Assembly: GCF_021134715.1 (NCBI RefSeq)
Contig: NC_060023.1
Span: 7,750,001-7,814,000, forward strand
DNA: 64,000 nucleotides
Reading direction: 5' to 3'
Origin: Daphnia pulex
Lineage: Eukaryota > Arthropoda > Branchiopoda > Diplostraca > Daphniidae
Part shown: positions 9,870 through 22,597 of the stretch, piece by piece
Position numbering within the stretch: position 1 is the stretch's first letter
Layout: every line of letters starts with the position of its first letter
Program-made: the position numbers and the translations under genes
The notes under the pieces: generated by a model
The model's input: only the letters and a program-made list of their open reading frames with translations
What the model was told of the DNA's origin: nothing
Databases searched by the model: none

Positions 9870-12800
9870 AAAAACACGCATTTTTCGGCATTGATTGCAA
9901 CGCCAAAAGTCAGGCCTGGAACAGCGTTTGCTCTGACCACATCGGCGTTGACCTAGAGCTCTGCTTCCTAAATAACGCTCTCTCTGTTTCAAATGTGAAT
10001 CTTAAACTACTCTCACACAAGCCGTCTAACACTTCCTTTGTCGACGTCACTCTGGCTGGGGACTCCGTCTCCCTCAATTGTTTGCAATACCCGGCCTATC
10101 CGTCTCTTTCGGACCACCCTTTTATCTCTTTCCGTGTGCCCTTTGGTTGTCGTGTTGCCCCGCCTGCACGCACTGAGGTCCGACTTCAGTCTCCTCCCAA
10201 CTGCAACATGCCTCTTTTTCTCTCAAACCTTGAAGCCTCCCTTGGTACCATGGTCAGTCCCAGTACTATACAGACGTTTACTTCTCCTCATGATATCGAA
10301 GCATTCATTGCAAATTTGACTGACTCTATCAAGTCGGCTGCTCTGAAAAGTAAACTCCCATTTCATCCCTCCCGAGCCCCTGCTAGGATGCCCTGGTGGT
10401 CCGATAATATGTGGTCTCTGCGTAAAAAGCTGAGAGACGCCTACAAACGCAGTCGTGAGTCTCCCTCTCAAGGGAATAGAGACGCGTACAGTCACCTCAA
10501 AGCCGAATACCAAAGGACCCTCAGAGCAGGAAAAAAAGAAAGCTGGAAATCCTTCTGCTCCAATAACCTAAACGGAGATATTTTTGGAGAGTTAAAAAAG
10601 TTGACGTTATCCACCCCAGTAAACAATCATCCTTCAGAACTACTAATTGATGGAGTTTCCATTACCGACCCAAAGGACATCCTTTCTGCCTTCAGCTCGC
10701 ACTTCTTCCCGACTAACCCTCCAGATGACTCATTTCACAAATCCGCTCTGCTCTCCTCAACTACCTTCTGCGAAGCACCTCTCTTCTCTACGGAATACCT
10801 TGTCCTCTCTTCCGAAGTTAAGCAGGCCTTCGATAGTGTGCGTCTCTCTAAGTCCGCCGGCTCGGATGGAATCTCGTCCATCTGGCTAAGCCATTCCTTC
10901 GATTTAATCAAATCCCATTTAGCGGCCCTCTTCTCGGTTTGCTTTAACCTCGGCTACTTTCCTAATTGCTGGAAAACCGCCTCTATCGTCATCCTTAAAA
11001 AAAAACAATAAACCGAATTACCTTCACCCTAACTGTTTCAGACCAATCAGTATAATCAACAGCCTCTCTAAACTGTTTGAGAAAATCATTCTTGCTAAAC
11101 TCAAGGCTTTGGTTGCTACGCACTCTTGGTTCAGCCCCAGTCAGCATGGTTTCAGGGCAGGTCTATCCACAGAAACGGCCTTCCTCTCTCTTATTAAGTT
11201 AATCGAAGGCAACAAAAAAAAGAAGATGGTCACTTGTTGTGCTTTTTTAGACATTAAGTCAGCTTTTGACGCGACCTGGCACCCAGCCATTCTGAACAGC
11301 CTAATTTTAAAAGGCTGCCCCCAGTTCTTAGTAAAAATTCTGGGTGACTTCCTCAGCTCTCGCTCAAGCATTTTGAAAAACGTTTCGGCCTCGTTCACTG
11401 CCAACACTGAGCTCGGTTGTCCACAAGGCAGTGTCCTCTCGCCGTTTATTTGGAACATTCTTATAGAGGAACTGCTAAGCCTTAGTTTCCCTTTTCTCTT
11501 CTTTATTTTGGCGTATGAAGATGACATTGTTCTCTGTGCTATGGACAAAGACTTTGATACTGCTCTTGCCAACCTTCAAGCAATGTGCGATTCCGCTGTA
11601 GCATGGGGTCGTTCGGTCAAACTAACTTTCAACGGCTTAAAATACGTCTTCATGGTCTTCTCCTCGAAACGAACCCTGCCGTCTTTGCCCTTGAAGGTTG
11701 AAAACGTATGTGTTGCACGTTCCCACTCATGCCTGTACCTTGGTCTAACCATCGATGACAAACTCAGCTGGAACACCCACATATCTAACAAATGCGCTGC
11801 GGTAAAAAAACTTTTGTTCCTCATTCTAAAATGCTGTCGGCTGTCTTGGGGCCTCTCGCGCAATGCAATTTCTCTTCTATATAAAACAACCGCGTGATTC
11901 CCACTATACTATACAACTGCTCTGTTTGGGCTTCGGTCATCCGCAGGAAGCGTGTAATTGCAGCCCTGAAATCCGCCCAACGCCCTTTTGCGCTGACCAT
12001 TGGCCGACTGTTCAAATCCACGTCTACTGACGCGGCCCTCATTCTCGCCAACATCCTCCCTCTGCACCTCAAAATCATCGAAACGGTTCTAAAGAGATCC
12101 ATCTCTACCCTAGCTGCTCTTCTGCCACCCTCGTCGTTACAAGTTGCTGGCGGTATCTCTGCCAAAATTCTAGCGTCTGAAGCTCCAGCAGGCATACCCC
12201 TTGGTCTGCACAGGAAAAGAGTGTTGCGGTCAGAAATGCTTTCCCTTTGGAATGCAGCCTGGCAAAATGCAAATACGGGTGCCCAGACCCGCTTGTTCTT
12301 TCCCTCAGTGGAATCCGCCTCGATTTTGTCCTCTTCTAAGTTACCTTTCTTTCTCTGCAGCTTTCTCTCGGGCCACTGCGGTCTAAACAATTTTCTTTTT
12401 AAAATCAAAAGGTCCCCGTCACCACTCTGTCCCTGCCTGTCAGGGGAAGTGGAAGACGCAGCGCACATTTTATTTGTCTGTGTAAGTCACGTCACACACC
12501 GAGTACGCCTTATTGATTCTGTGGCTGAGCTAAAGCTTTCTTGGCCAGTCCCACTAGACGCCTTCTCCCAATCGAAAACTCTATGGTCTGCGTTTGTCAA
12601 ATTCCTATGTTCCATCAAAAGACTATAACCGCCATTACCTTTCCCATCTATTTATATTTTATTCTGTTCTCTTAGTTGCGTTTTTGGCCGCTTCTTTTGT
12701 TTCTAATTTCTGTCGTATTCGACCCTGATGTCACCCTCTGGCTCTAGTGGGCGCCTTAACAGGACCGTGGCCGTAAGAGTCGTCCGTTGCTTCGCGGTGC

Positions 12801-13341
12801 TGGTGACATCCAAATCTGCATCTCGTCGCTCCGGACCATCTGGGGGATCGACAGCGGCAGTCTTTTTACTCAGTCTTTCACATCAATTTATATTTTATTC
12901 TGTTCTCTTAGTTGCATTTTGGCCGCTCTTTTTGTTTCGCGTGAGTCCCTCGTGCCCTAATTTCTGGCGCTTTCAACCCTGCTATCATCCTCTGGCTCTA
13001 GCGTGCGCCTTAACCGGACCGTGGCCGTAAGAGTCGTCCGTTGCTTCGCGGTGCTGGTGACATCCAAATCAGCATCTCGTCGCTCCGGACCATCTGGGGG
13101 GTCGGCAGCGGCGTCTTTTGAGTCTTTTTAGTCTTTTTACTCAGTCTTTCAGCCGGAATGCTCTCCCCTGCCTAATAATATCGCGTGCCGCTCCGCTCCA
13201 CTTTTTCCAGAATTCCAGTTCTAATTTCGATCTTCTGCCTAATTTTTCTTCTCGGTTCCCTCTCTCTTCTCCCATCCTTCTCTCTTATCCTTATTTTATC
13301 TTACACGTACTTTATCGTGTGCAACGTGTAAATGTGAAATA
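9870..13341 (+). mobile_element. 5'-truncated non-LTR retrotransposon (LINE)
   Basis: The element opens inside an apurinic-type endonuclease domain (FFGIDCNAKSQAW) and reaches the conserved SDHPFISF motif near 10110. A reverse transcriptase follows: AGSDGISSIWL, FRPISIINSLSKLFEKI, QHGFRAGLSTETA, AFLDIKSAFD, GCPQGSVLSPFIWNI and the catalytic box as YEDD where YADD is usual. A C-terminal domain with LCPCLSGEVEDAAHILFVC is typical of R1/Jockey/I-type LINEs lacking RNase H. The frame is broken by an extra A in an A-run near 11000 and by an extra CG near 11891. A 3' tail with a duplicated segment follows to about 13341. No intact first ORF remains, so it is a dead insertion. Confidence 0.85.
12649..13152 (+). 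repeat. Two tandem units in the LINE 3' untranslated region
   Basis: Two imperfect copies of roughly 240-265 bases each (about 12649-12884 and 12885-13152) both begin with TTTATATTTTATTCTGTTCT and end with CTCAGTCTTTCA. They share the long block CCGTGGCCGTAAGAGTCGTC. Tandem 3' UTR units are known in some LINEs; here the second unit has an extra 15-25 bases. Confidence 0.8.
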
Positions 13342-13343
13342 AT

Positions 13344-14164
13344 AGGGGAGAGTGGGGCGATCTGGCGTTCGGGTCGGTAGGCTCAATTGATTTCTTGATG
13401 GGTTAGAATTGCAATAAAATATTCAAAAAATCAGGAGATGTTAGTAATGCGCATCTTAAAACCAAATTTCATGGTAGTACGACGAACGGTTGAGGAATGA
13501 AAAGTAAAATAAATTTTTCGTCTTTAAATTGGGTCGTCCTTCATTGACTTTCGAATCAAGTGTTGGCTTTCCCGATTACTTTAAAATTATAAAAAATATG
13601 GAAAATACTCTACGTTATCTCCTCTTTAAGCCTGTTTAGTTTGCTTTATATTTACAATAGTTTAAATAAGAGATATTAGATAATATACTAAGACCCCTTT
13701 GTTGGGGGCGCATCGGCCACACAGTGTCGGGGCTTTTTGGCTTACATAAAATTGCATATGATAGCAGTAAAATCAATTGTGTTTGACTTTTTCCGTGTTT
13801 TTAGTCAACTACCATACTTATTTAAGCTTTTTAATTGATATTCCGTTGGTGGGTTGCATTATTGGGTTATTTTTTTTAACTTTAAGTTCCTAATGTCAGT
13901 CAACGGTTTTTCCGTAAGAAATACAGGGGCCGAGACACCCCGGCGGTGTGAGCAAGTGACCCCGTATCTGGGGCAGGTTTGCTCCCTTTTTTTTTTAAAT
14001 CGGCAATAACCTAGTCTTAATTTATTTAGATCGGATTGAAAAAATCACCATTTAAAGCAGGAAGGATTCTCTTTCTTTTAAGATTTGGTGGATCTAAATA
14101 CAGTGGAAAATAAAGGAATGGGAGCTAAAAGAAAAAAAGTGAGCCAGTCGCCCCACTCTCCCCT
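13344..14164. mobile_element. Terminal-inverted-repeat element, non-autonomous
   Basis: Left end AGGGGAGAGTGGGGCGA and right end TCGCCCCACTCTCCCCT are inverted repeats of about 23 bases, counting the next TCTGG/CCAGT. The flanks share AAT (possibly TAAT), consistent with a target-site duplication. The 820-base interior is AT-rich with a few GC-rich patches such as GTGACCCCGTATCTGGGG, and has no coding sequence. Superfamily not assigned. Confidence 0.65.
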
Positions 14165-14699
14165 AATGTATGCCTATTACCAACTAAAAGACTGATATCC
14201 ATCATGAAAAATCACCATAATTGAAATACGTGGCTAAGTGTCCCATCTTTAAAAAAGGAACCATCTTTAAAAAAAATTTTGCAGAACGATCTCGCTACCT
14301 TAGAATTTTTAGAGGCAAGCGGGGCATTAAGTGGAAGAAAAATGTAACTTTTTTTTTTAATTATTGGAAGGTCCAACACATTCACGTTCTGTTCCCGCGA
14401 CATCTGTGAAATCAACTTAGGCTATTATTATATAAGGGCGTCGAGAACGTTCGTCGTAGGCTAACGGAGCGCAAACCAAGAAAAAATGTGTAAAACAAAA
14501 AATGTTTAACACATGCTACGAATTCGTTCTATTGGCCCATCCCAAGTAGGCTATAAAGTTGCGCTTCGTTACGCCGCGTTTGTCGCTAGTGTGAAAGTGT
14601 TTTTCATTTTTTTTTTACTATTCAGTCGACGGGAAACTGGTGGTTGGGCATCAAGCTGAAAACGTTTATTCCCGAAATAATATCAACTATAGGTATAAT
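14165..14699. other. Upstream region of the glycosyltransferase-like gene
   Basis: Contains a short tandem motif CCATCTTTAAAAAA (two copies near 14243-14275). From about 14438 the sequence is duplicated at 40168. The duplicated part likely includes the promoter and 5' leader of the downstream gene. Confidence 0.45.
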
Positions 14700-16053
14700 A
14701 TGTACGAAAGCAACATGAGTGTTTTGCGCCAACAGTTTAAAAATGGTTTTGCATTGCGTACATTTTTGATTTGTGTCATTTCGTTTGTGACTCTATTGGC
14801 CATTTCCGTTTTATACACACCTGCTCTTCAAGACCGTAATTTTCTAGTACGCCTATTAGGTCCATTTAAATCAACTTGTAGTTACGCTGCTGACCGAAGA
14901 GGTCCTAATCAAAAGATCATCAGCTATTCTCTTTATGGGAACTTTTCTGGGCATGATCATATCAGAAAATATGTACTTCCACTTAAAGAAACCCTCAATT
15001 CGATACCTTCAATATATCCAGGTAAATATAAATAATTTAAGTACTGTTCGGTATAATTCAGATTTAAATATTTTCACGAAAAAAAAATTAGGGTGGATTG
15101 TTAGGATTTATCACAATTTGAAAAAAGACGACAGCCAAAGTTGGGAATCGTTCAATAGCCATTTAGAAATAGGAAGTCACGTCGATATTTGCAATGCCAC
15201 AGAAGTTGTGGAAAATCGAAAATTGGGAACACATCTAGGTGCCGCGACCTGGCGTTGGGTAGGCTATATAAAAACTTTTAACTTTAACTGTATCATTTTT
15301 CTTAATATTAGTGCCTTCACGTATTATTTTACTCGTATAGTTACCTATGCTCGATGAAATGGTGGACACGGTAATGTCTAGAGACTCTGATAGTCGAATC
15401 ATACCTCGTGAAGAGGATGCCGTTCGTGAATGGTTGGCCAGTGACCGGATTTACCATATTATGAGAGACCACCCAAATCACTGTACTAGTTTTATTCTAG
15501 CAGGTATATTCACTTAGCATTTGCTGATGAAAGTTGGCCGATACGTATAATAACATGGTGTACAATTCATTCAAAAGAAAAATGTTATCAAACCAACACT
15601 CACGCTGACAATTTTCCTTTTTAGGTATGTGGGGAGTCAAACTCAGCCAAGATCGTCCACAAATCGCGGGTTTGTTCCAGAAGATTTTAAACATGGAACA
15701 TAAGGATTACTACGGTTACGATCAAACATTTTTGAAAGACTACTTTTGGCCTATTGCGCAAACCAACATGGTGAGAATTTTTATAGAACAACTTCCGTGT
15801 TACGTAGTAAATAAAGAATTAAACAAATGTGTATGGCAGATGTATAAACTGTGTCTCTTTGGGGGTGGATGATTTTTAGGTGTCTCATGACAGTTACTGC
15901 TGTGGAAATTTTCCGTTCAGTCGGCCGTACCCGACGCCAAGAACTAACGGCCATTTCATCGGCGAGCGAAATATCCCCTCTGAAGCCCTTAGGTTTCCAT
16001 GTCCGGTCAAATGTCGCCCAGTAAACGCTACATCCGAGTGGAATTATTGCTGA
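14700..16053 (+). CDS. Predicted Golgi type II membrane glycosyltransferase-like protein
   Basis: Five exons join in phase: 14700-15021, 15092-15258, 15341-15503, 15625-15770, 15880-16053, giving 323 residues. The N-terminus has a cytosolic stub and one membrane anchor (about residues 21-41, TFLICVISFVTLLAISVLY). The lumenal part contains WIVRIYHN, CNATEVVENRKLGTHLGAATWRW, the acidic motif SRDSDSRI, IMRDHPNH, GMWGVKL, HDSYCCG and a cysteine-rich end CPVKCRPVNATSEWNYC. This pattern fits an animal family of predicted nucleotide-sugar transferases; DSDSR could be the metal-binding DxD. The acceptor is unknown. Exon 1 and its upstream region are duplicated near 40.2-40.7 kb. Alternative: an inactive member, since no biochemical anchor is visible. 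Confidence 0.75.
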
Positions 16054-17605
16054 ATTTGTTTACCTATATGCTGTAGATCCGAAAATGACGGGCTTCTTCA
16101 AGAAGTAGGCTACAGACGGCATTTAGTAATTATTTAATATAAGATTTCTGGCTTGCTGTAAAGTATTTTGCCTTAAAATTTTCATTGTCACTCAGACAAG
16201 TGCATAATTTTCCTTCCCATTTCAGTGACGTTGTCACAGTTCCTGTTATTCCGTGTTATTCCTAATATACGTCGTTTTGTTATGTATTTATCCGTGGTTT
16301 GCACAATATTCTGATAAATTCTGCAATAGTTTATTGTTAATAACCTCTACGAAATTTATTGTTAAAGAAGATAATCTGCTATTGATATTGTCCATTATAA
16401 TTTTGCGACTTGTCCCTTGCTGGTGTATGCAATTTTTTTCAAACAAAATCTAAAATAGTTCATTCAAACCGATACAAACCGATACACCGCAGTTTAAAAC
16501 CGATATACGGCGGACGGCGCCATGATTTCCTGGCGTGACTCAGTTTGCTATTTTCCACTGGACGATAAAGAATACACAATGCGACAAAATAGACTCAAGT
16601 TTATCACAATCCATCCTCTTAATTGATGGCAGGCTTAAATTAGCTATATAACACTCGTCGCTTCATTGGCTCATTCCTTGTTCTTTTTTAGGCTATAGCC
16701 TACAGTCTATTTACTCTTGCTTAGACTCTTTTTTCTAGTTAATCGAGTAGCAAACCTGTAAATTGGGAAGGCGGATAGCGGATGAACAGCCCATTAGGTA
16801 ATAAGTGTATGATGAGAACTAATGAACAAGAGAACAAATGAACGCCGTCTGTTATGTATGGACGACGTCAACGACTATATGGGGCCACACACTGCTTAGA
16901 TAATAACGTGTAAATCATTGAGACAGAAAGTGATGCGGAGTGATGTCAATCATCAAATATGGTGATGAACATCAATAACCAAATGACCACAGTGGCTGAA
17001 GGTGGTAATAAATCCATCGCATCAGATAGAATATTTTACATATACGGTTACGTCATGGACCAGTTGGTTTTGCAGTTGTTTGTAAATATTAGACTCAATT
17101 AGTATAAGTGTAAATGACGTGCTGTAGGAAATATATTTTCCGAGATCAGTTTTTTTTTTTAAATTGTGGAACATTTTCTTCTTTTTCGATCAATTTGGTC
17201 GCCAGAGGGACGCCGATTTCTAACATCCCTCCTCTAAAGTTTTCCTAGGGCGTTCTGTTACGCTCCAAACCGGAGCGGGTTTTTCAACAGTGACTAAAAC
17301 GAAAGGGTCTAGTATCGAAAGTGCCTTGTGGTTTTGAGATCGCACTGAAGTTTAACTGTAAGTGAATAAGTTGCATCGAATGAAAGAAGACTACTGTGCT
17401 TTTCTGTGACTCTGTGGTGTCAGCTATATAGTTAAAAAAATAGGCTAGTTCATTTTTGCCATCAAAATGTTTATTATACGCATAAATGAATTTGAAAAGT
17501 TTGATGTTTTGTGTTGATAATTTGGAATTTCTTTTACGAAATTCACTGATAATGGCTTATAAATCCATTGATTTCCTAGGAGAAGTTAAGAGAAGAGAGA
17601 ACACA
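16054..17605. other. Intergenic, no gene seen
   Basis: AT-rich with no supported coding sequence. A likely splice acceptor (GATTTCCTAG at 17570-17579) just before the next start suggests that the FkbM gene has an upstream 5' untranslated exon somewhere in this stretch. Confidence 0.4.
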
Positions 17606-19136
17606 ATGGGACCAGGATTTCTTCGCGGAGTTCGCTTTCCCTTAATCCTTATTTTGGCGTTACTCGTCGTATTCCTGTTTTTTTTCTACAAATCCAATCC
17701 AGCAGCAGAGGTGAAAACGAATGTTAGTCAAATGGCGAATTCGATTCAAGTCAACAAACACCAAAAATTTTTTAGCGAAATGCATCTGAATTTGGCACAA
17801 GTAATTATAGCGGCTTATGGCCAATTTATATTTTTCCGCTTATGCCACGATAATAGTTCTAAATTTTTATGGTTGACTTTTCGAACACTAGCCATTGCCG
17901 TTGACAAAATACAACTTGATGGAGGACACTTATGGGGACAACTGGGCCAAGACGCCAGCAGATAAATATTTGGATTTGTCCTTTTGCACAATAGGTATAT
18001 AATATATGGCCTAACGGGGCATCCGTTATGTTAAACTTTGATACTATAAGAGTCCATTAGACTTAAAACGCACATCTGTTCATTTTGGATTTTAAATATA
18101 GAATACGCCAACGAAAAGAAACTGCAACAAGACCATCCGTGTTTGATCCAACTCATCCGAGACAAATACCTGCTCCAGCCAGCATCTAAAGAACTTCCTT
18201 ACGTGCTGAATCATCCCGAAACAATCGATCCTTCCAATGGCCAAGCCAATGACATTAGGGAAATTTTGAAAAATAAAGTATAAATATAGCAGCATTTGAT
18301 TTTTGTTATTATACTGTCTTTTGCCATATGTTGCCATTTGAATCTTGCAGACCAAGGGCTTTTTCGCTGAGAGTGGCGGATTCAACGGCGAATTCCTCTC
18401 CAACACCTTCTTCATGGAGCGCTATCTCGATTGGAATGGATTGCTCATAGAAGCCGATCAAAAATCTTTTAGTAAGCTGCTTTCTCGCAATCGAAAGGCT
18501 TTCAGTTTGCCCAACTGCATCAGCACCAAACCTTACCCGATCAAAGTATGTACAAAAAAAGCTTTTAACATTATATAGTCAAATAAATTTTAGACAAATT
18601 ATATACCTAAAGGTCTACAATTGAGTGCTCCTCTCTCTCTGTGTGGTTTATTCTATAGGTTCTATTCAACGGCCCTAACAATGCTGGGGGTTTAATCGTT
18701 GAAACATTAGAAGCAAATAATAATACGAGTAAAAGCAGAGATGAAGATAATAACGATAGCGTCTACACTGTTCAGTGTTTCCCGTTCTATTCAATCCTAC
18801 TGGCCGTTGGCAGAACTGACGTCGACTATTTTGGACTGGACGTCGAAGGATCCGAGTACAAAATCCTGGAAACCATTCCTTGGCATAAAGTCAACATCAA
18901 GGTTTATATAGACATATACAGCCTGCTAGATTAAGAGTTTCATTTCATCATGATTGGTCAATTGGCCTAAAAATATTTTACAGACGATGACGGTGGAGTG
19001 GAATCACATTCCAGAGGGGGAGCCTGCTTTAACTCGTCTGATGGAGAGCAACAATTATAAAAAGTTTCGCATGATTTCATTAAATTATAGCAGGGAAGTC
19101 ATTTACGTCCACGAATCGGTCGTTGTCCGCAAATGA
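17606..19136 (+). CDS. FkbM-type methyltransferase-domain membrane protein (Star-like)
   Basis: Six exons join in phase: 17606-17800, 17892-17994, 18102-18277, 18351-18545, 18659-18901, 18984-19136, for 354 residues. The start at 17606 has a good ACACAATGG context. Residues 11-28 form a signal anchor (LILILALLVVFLFFFY). The lumenal domain carries the FkbM landmarks FFAESGGFNGEFLSNT (SAM-binding loop), GLLIEADQKSFSKL, VDYFGLDVEGSEYKIL and TMTVEWNHIPEGE. Animal members include Drosophila Star, a secretory-pathway regulator of EGF ligands, and large arthropod-specific families of unknown substrate. Catalysis is not proven in these animal proteins. A poly(A) signal lies at 19195. The ninth-residue glycine-rich loop has Ser-Gly-Gly where many members have Gly-Ala. 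Confidence 0.85.
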
Positions 19137-20188
19137 AAGAAAGTATAAAATATACCTACACCTTCTTATACAGAATGACGCAATATGCTTGAGAAATAAA
19201 ATCCAGACAATATTTGGCAGGCTAAAACAAAAAAGTTTTTGGTGTTTTTTTTTCTCTAATAACAATTGAAGATATTATCCTTATAGTTATAGCGATTGTA
19301 AACTACGCATGGTAGACCAGCAGACTTGTATATTCTGCTATATGTACGAGACTGCAAGACCATCTGCTGTCGTTACAGTCGCTGCTGGCAAAGGTAGTAG
19401 CTAATATTACTGTCACCTTATAAGTGACTACGTGGAACGTGTTATGTGTATGTAGGCTACTCTACACCCTAGCAAATTGGTAAATGGATCTTGGATCTTG
19501 TATGATATACAGATAAAAATGTAAAAAGTAATCAACTGTATGCCAATATATGCCTGCAATAACGCTGCACATTTTGGTAGTAATATACTTTTTTGCTATT
19601 TCTTGATAAAAAATTTATTAGGCATGCTAATGCTCTTTAGTCTTTATGCATTATTACATACATTACCATGATTATGTATTTTTATCCATTCCGCAGATGT
19701 TGCAAACGCGTATGAATTTAAAACAAAGGGACTATAATTTCCGATAATTTCCGTCAAATTTAAAAATCCTTGTCGATTTTTTTTTGTAGTATTTTGACCG
19801 GATCTACAACCTGCATAGAGGTACTAGTCTATAGGCTATAATTTTAAGTTACCAGCAAAAGGTTACAGTATAATATAATGTAATACCCTGTAAATAACAT
19901 TTAACTTTATATAAATTATTTAAGGCTAGATTAATTAGAGTTGGTAAAATTGAATGAATGAATTATAGCCTACTATATTTCATGACGACGATTAATAACA
20001 ATAAGATTATCCAGAACTTTCGTATTGTTAAATACATCATTTAACGCTGCTCACCACGGCTCACCAGCAGCGGGACGATCGCGCTGTACACGGTAGTCCC
20101 TCTCCTTCACAAGTCAGTCGCAGTTTAAGCTCAGAGGATGCAGCATCATTGTCAAAAGACTGCCTGATGGTGACATTTTTGATCAGGC
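19137..20188. other. Intergenic, no gene seen
   Basis: AT-rich DNA between two co-directional genes. The poly(A) signal of the upstream gene is at 19195-19200. Nothing else is supported. Confidence 0.45.
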
Positions 20189-21542
20189 ATGTTTCGAAAG
20201 TTGCTGAAGAGTTGTCAGTCGCCCATGTTAAGGCGGCTAACCAGTAGCGTTGTTGGAGTACTCATCGTCTTTTATTATTTGATGTTACCTGAATATGATG
20301 ACGACCAACAATTAGTTATTAGCAATCTTCAACAGGTATAGCCATTAAAGTTATTCAATTGTTATCTTTTGTTCTATTTCTACTGCCATGTCTTAATGGT
20401 ATGCCCAAACTATTACATAAATAATATAGAAAGAAGCTTCAATCGAGAATTTATCGGAAATAACGTCAGCACAAGATCACCAGAAAATCATTCTGTTTTG
20501 GACGAAATTTTTCGAAACGAGCGACTTTGAGGTGGGAATAGGTAGCACTCCCTTCGCACGATGTTACGAAGTTTCAAATTGTGTGACGACTACCGACCGC
20601 AGGCTACTGAACGATAGTGATGCCGTCATCTTTCACGCTCGAGATCTCCATCCCAACGATTTGCCACCGCCTGGACAGAGGCGTCCTCATCAAAACTTTG
20701 TTTTCTTTCTTTTGGAATCTCCAATGCACACGGATTTGAAAATGTTACAAATGCCTTTATTCCAGAATTATTTTAACCGAACCATGACTTATCGTCTCGA
20801 TTCCGATGTTGTAAATACCTACGGTCGCATCCGGTGCATTGATTCATCTTCATCGTGTTCAAATTTCCCGCCAGGGAACACACTATCTGCTCAAAGTAAT
20901 TTTAATCCTGCAGTAATCGCCAGCAGCAACATTCAGCAAATGAATCTGACAGTAAAGAATCGAAAAGCCGCTTGGTTCGTTTCCAACTGTGAAACGAGCA
21001 GTCAGCGTGAATTGTTGGTCCGTAATTTATCGAATTTCATTCCGGTAGATGTTTATGGCTCGTGCAGAAATAACGGTAGTAATCACACGTGCGTAAATCG
21101 AGCCGATTGCAATGTGATGCTGGGCCGTTATTATCGTTTTTATCTCAGTTTCGAGAACTCGCTTTGCCCGGATTACGTCACGGAGAAACTCTATCGGACT
21201 TTGATGCACGACACGGTGCCAGTGGTTTACGGCGGAGCTAATTATTCTCTCTACCTTCCGGAAGGATCCTACGTCAACGCTAGAGATTTCGATAGCCCAG
21301 AGAATCTAGCCAATCATCTCAAGGAATTGATGATCAATGACGAGCTTTATCTGAGTTATTTCCGCTGGAAGCAACGATACACTGTTGAGCTCGGGCATTT
21401 AAATGGCTGGTGTTCTTTGTGTCGCTTACTGAACGACAGGAATTATGCAGAAAAGAAAAGTTATGCCGACATTGCTGCGTGGTGGTCTGGCCAATTGACT
21501 AACCAAACATGTTTTACGCCACCACCAACATCTCTTGTTTAG
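20189..21542 (+). CDS. Alpha-1,3-fucosyltransferase
   Basis: Two exons (20189-20335 and 20430-21542, phase 0) encode 419 residues of a type II Golgi enzyme that moves fucose from GDP-fucose to N-glycans or other glycans. A membrane anchor (VVGVLIVFYYLML) spans residues 21-33. The GT10 domain follows: ILFWTKFFET, RCYEVSNC, SDAVIFHARDL, the region FVFFLLESPMHTD, MTYRLDSDVVNTYGRI, AWFVSNCETSSQRE, and the diagnostic GDP-fucose motif YRFYLSFENSLCPDYVTEK with VPVVYGGANY and WKQRYTVE after it. All core motifs are intact, and length is normal for the family. N-glycosylation sequons are frequent. A poly(A) signal is at 21720. Whether it makes core alpha-1,3-fucose or a Lewis-type linkage cannot be told. 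Confidence 0.93.
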
Positions 21543-22597
21543 GAAAAAGTGCGTACAGTTTTTTTTTTCCCGCGGTTATAATGCTGAGAATGAGTACGTT
21601 ATAACAAACTCGTTGAACAGATCATCAATCATCTACTTTCGTACATAAGATTTACTATGCGTCTTTCTATTGAATGAAAAATATCTGATTTTACAATATT
21701 GATTAAATATGCTAATACAAATAAACAATTGGCGTGAAGTTGGCAGTTATGTTTTACTTCCTTGTTGGAAGTTTTGGCGAAATTTGTAAGTTACTATACT
21801 GAAGGAAGGAACGGTAAAATGGGATGGATGAGAATTGTACACTAACATTTCTCAGGGGGTTTTAGTACAGCATAATTCTTAACATAGGAAATAATTCTTG
21901 CTTTTGTCCACTTTTTCAAGACATAAAAGAATTAAAACGTAAATGTAAAACTTAATTGTGGTGAAAATGTATCAGTTTGGCGCGTCATTGTCGCGCTTGC
22001 TTCATAACGGATTTACCGCTAAGATTGGATAGTTATTTTAGGCCCTAAATAATAAATACACTTAAACGAGTATCCATTACCATTTCAATTGGGATTTCAA
22101 AAACGTCGAACCATAATGCATACCCAATGCTCCCGTTTGCCGCATATAGGCGGCCTTTGGAAACGGCTTGTGCAGGATATTTAACTGGCCATTTATTCCG
22201 TTATGATGAACGAACTTATATATAAGTGCTGTCGGACGATAGAAGTTTTTTTGGCTTACTGCATTCGTTAATATATGTATGTATATATATCAGTTGGCTT
22301 GCACGCGGGGGTTAAATAAATTTCTTTGCTTCCTTATTTGTTTGACTGTGGTGGTGACTGGCGTTGAGAAAGAACAACAACTTTGTCCAAGCTGTCGGCA
22401 CACTATTGCCGCGCAACATACTTTAAATGTCCAATGTAAAATTCATTTAGCATAATAGTCAGATATTTATAATATATAAGAAATATCAGTTTGCGAAAGA
22501 ATACCAAGGTTTGAGTGGAGGCATTCACGTTAACGCACGAACGATTTCATTGATTGAAAAAATAAAATCGGTTGAGGGTTAATGATTATTTGAAGGA
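21543..22597. other. Intergenic, no gene seen
   Basis: 3' flank of the fucosyltransferase gene, with a poly(A) signal at 21720-21725, and AT-rich DNA. No coding sequence is supported. Confidence 0.45.
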
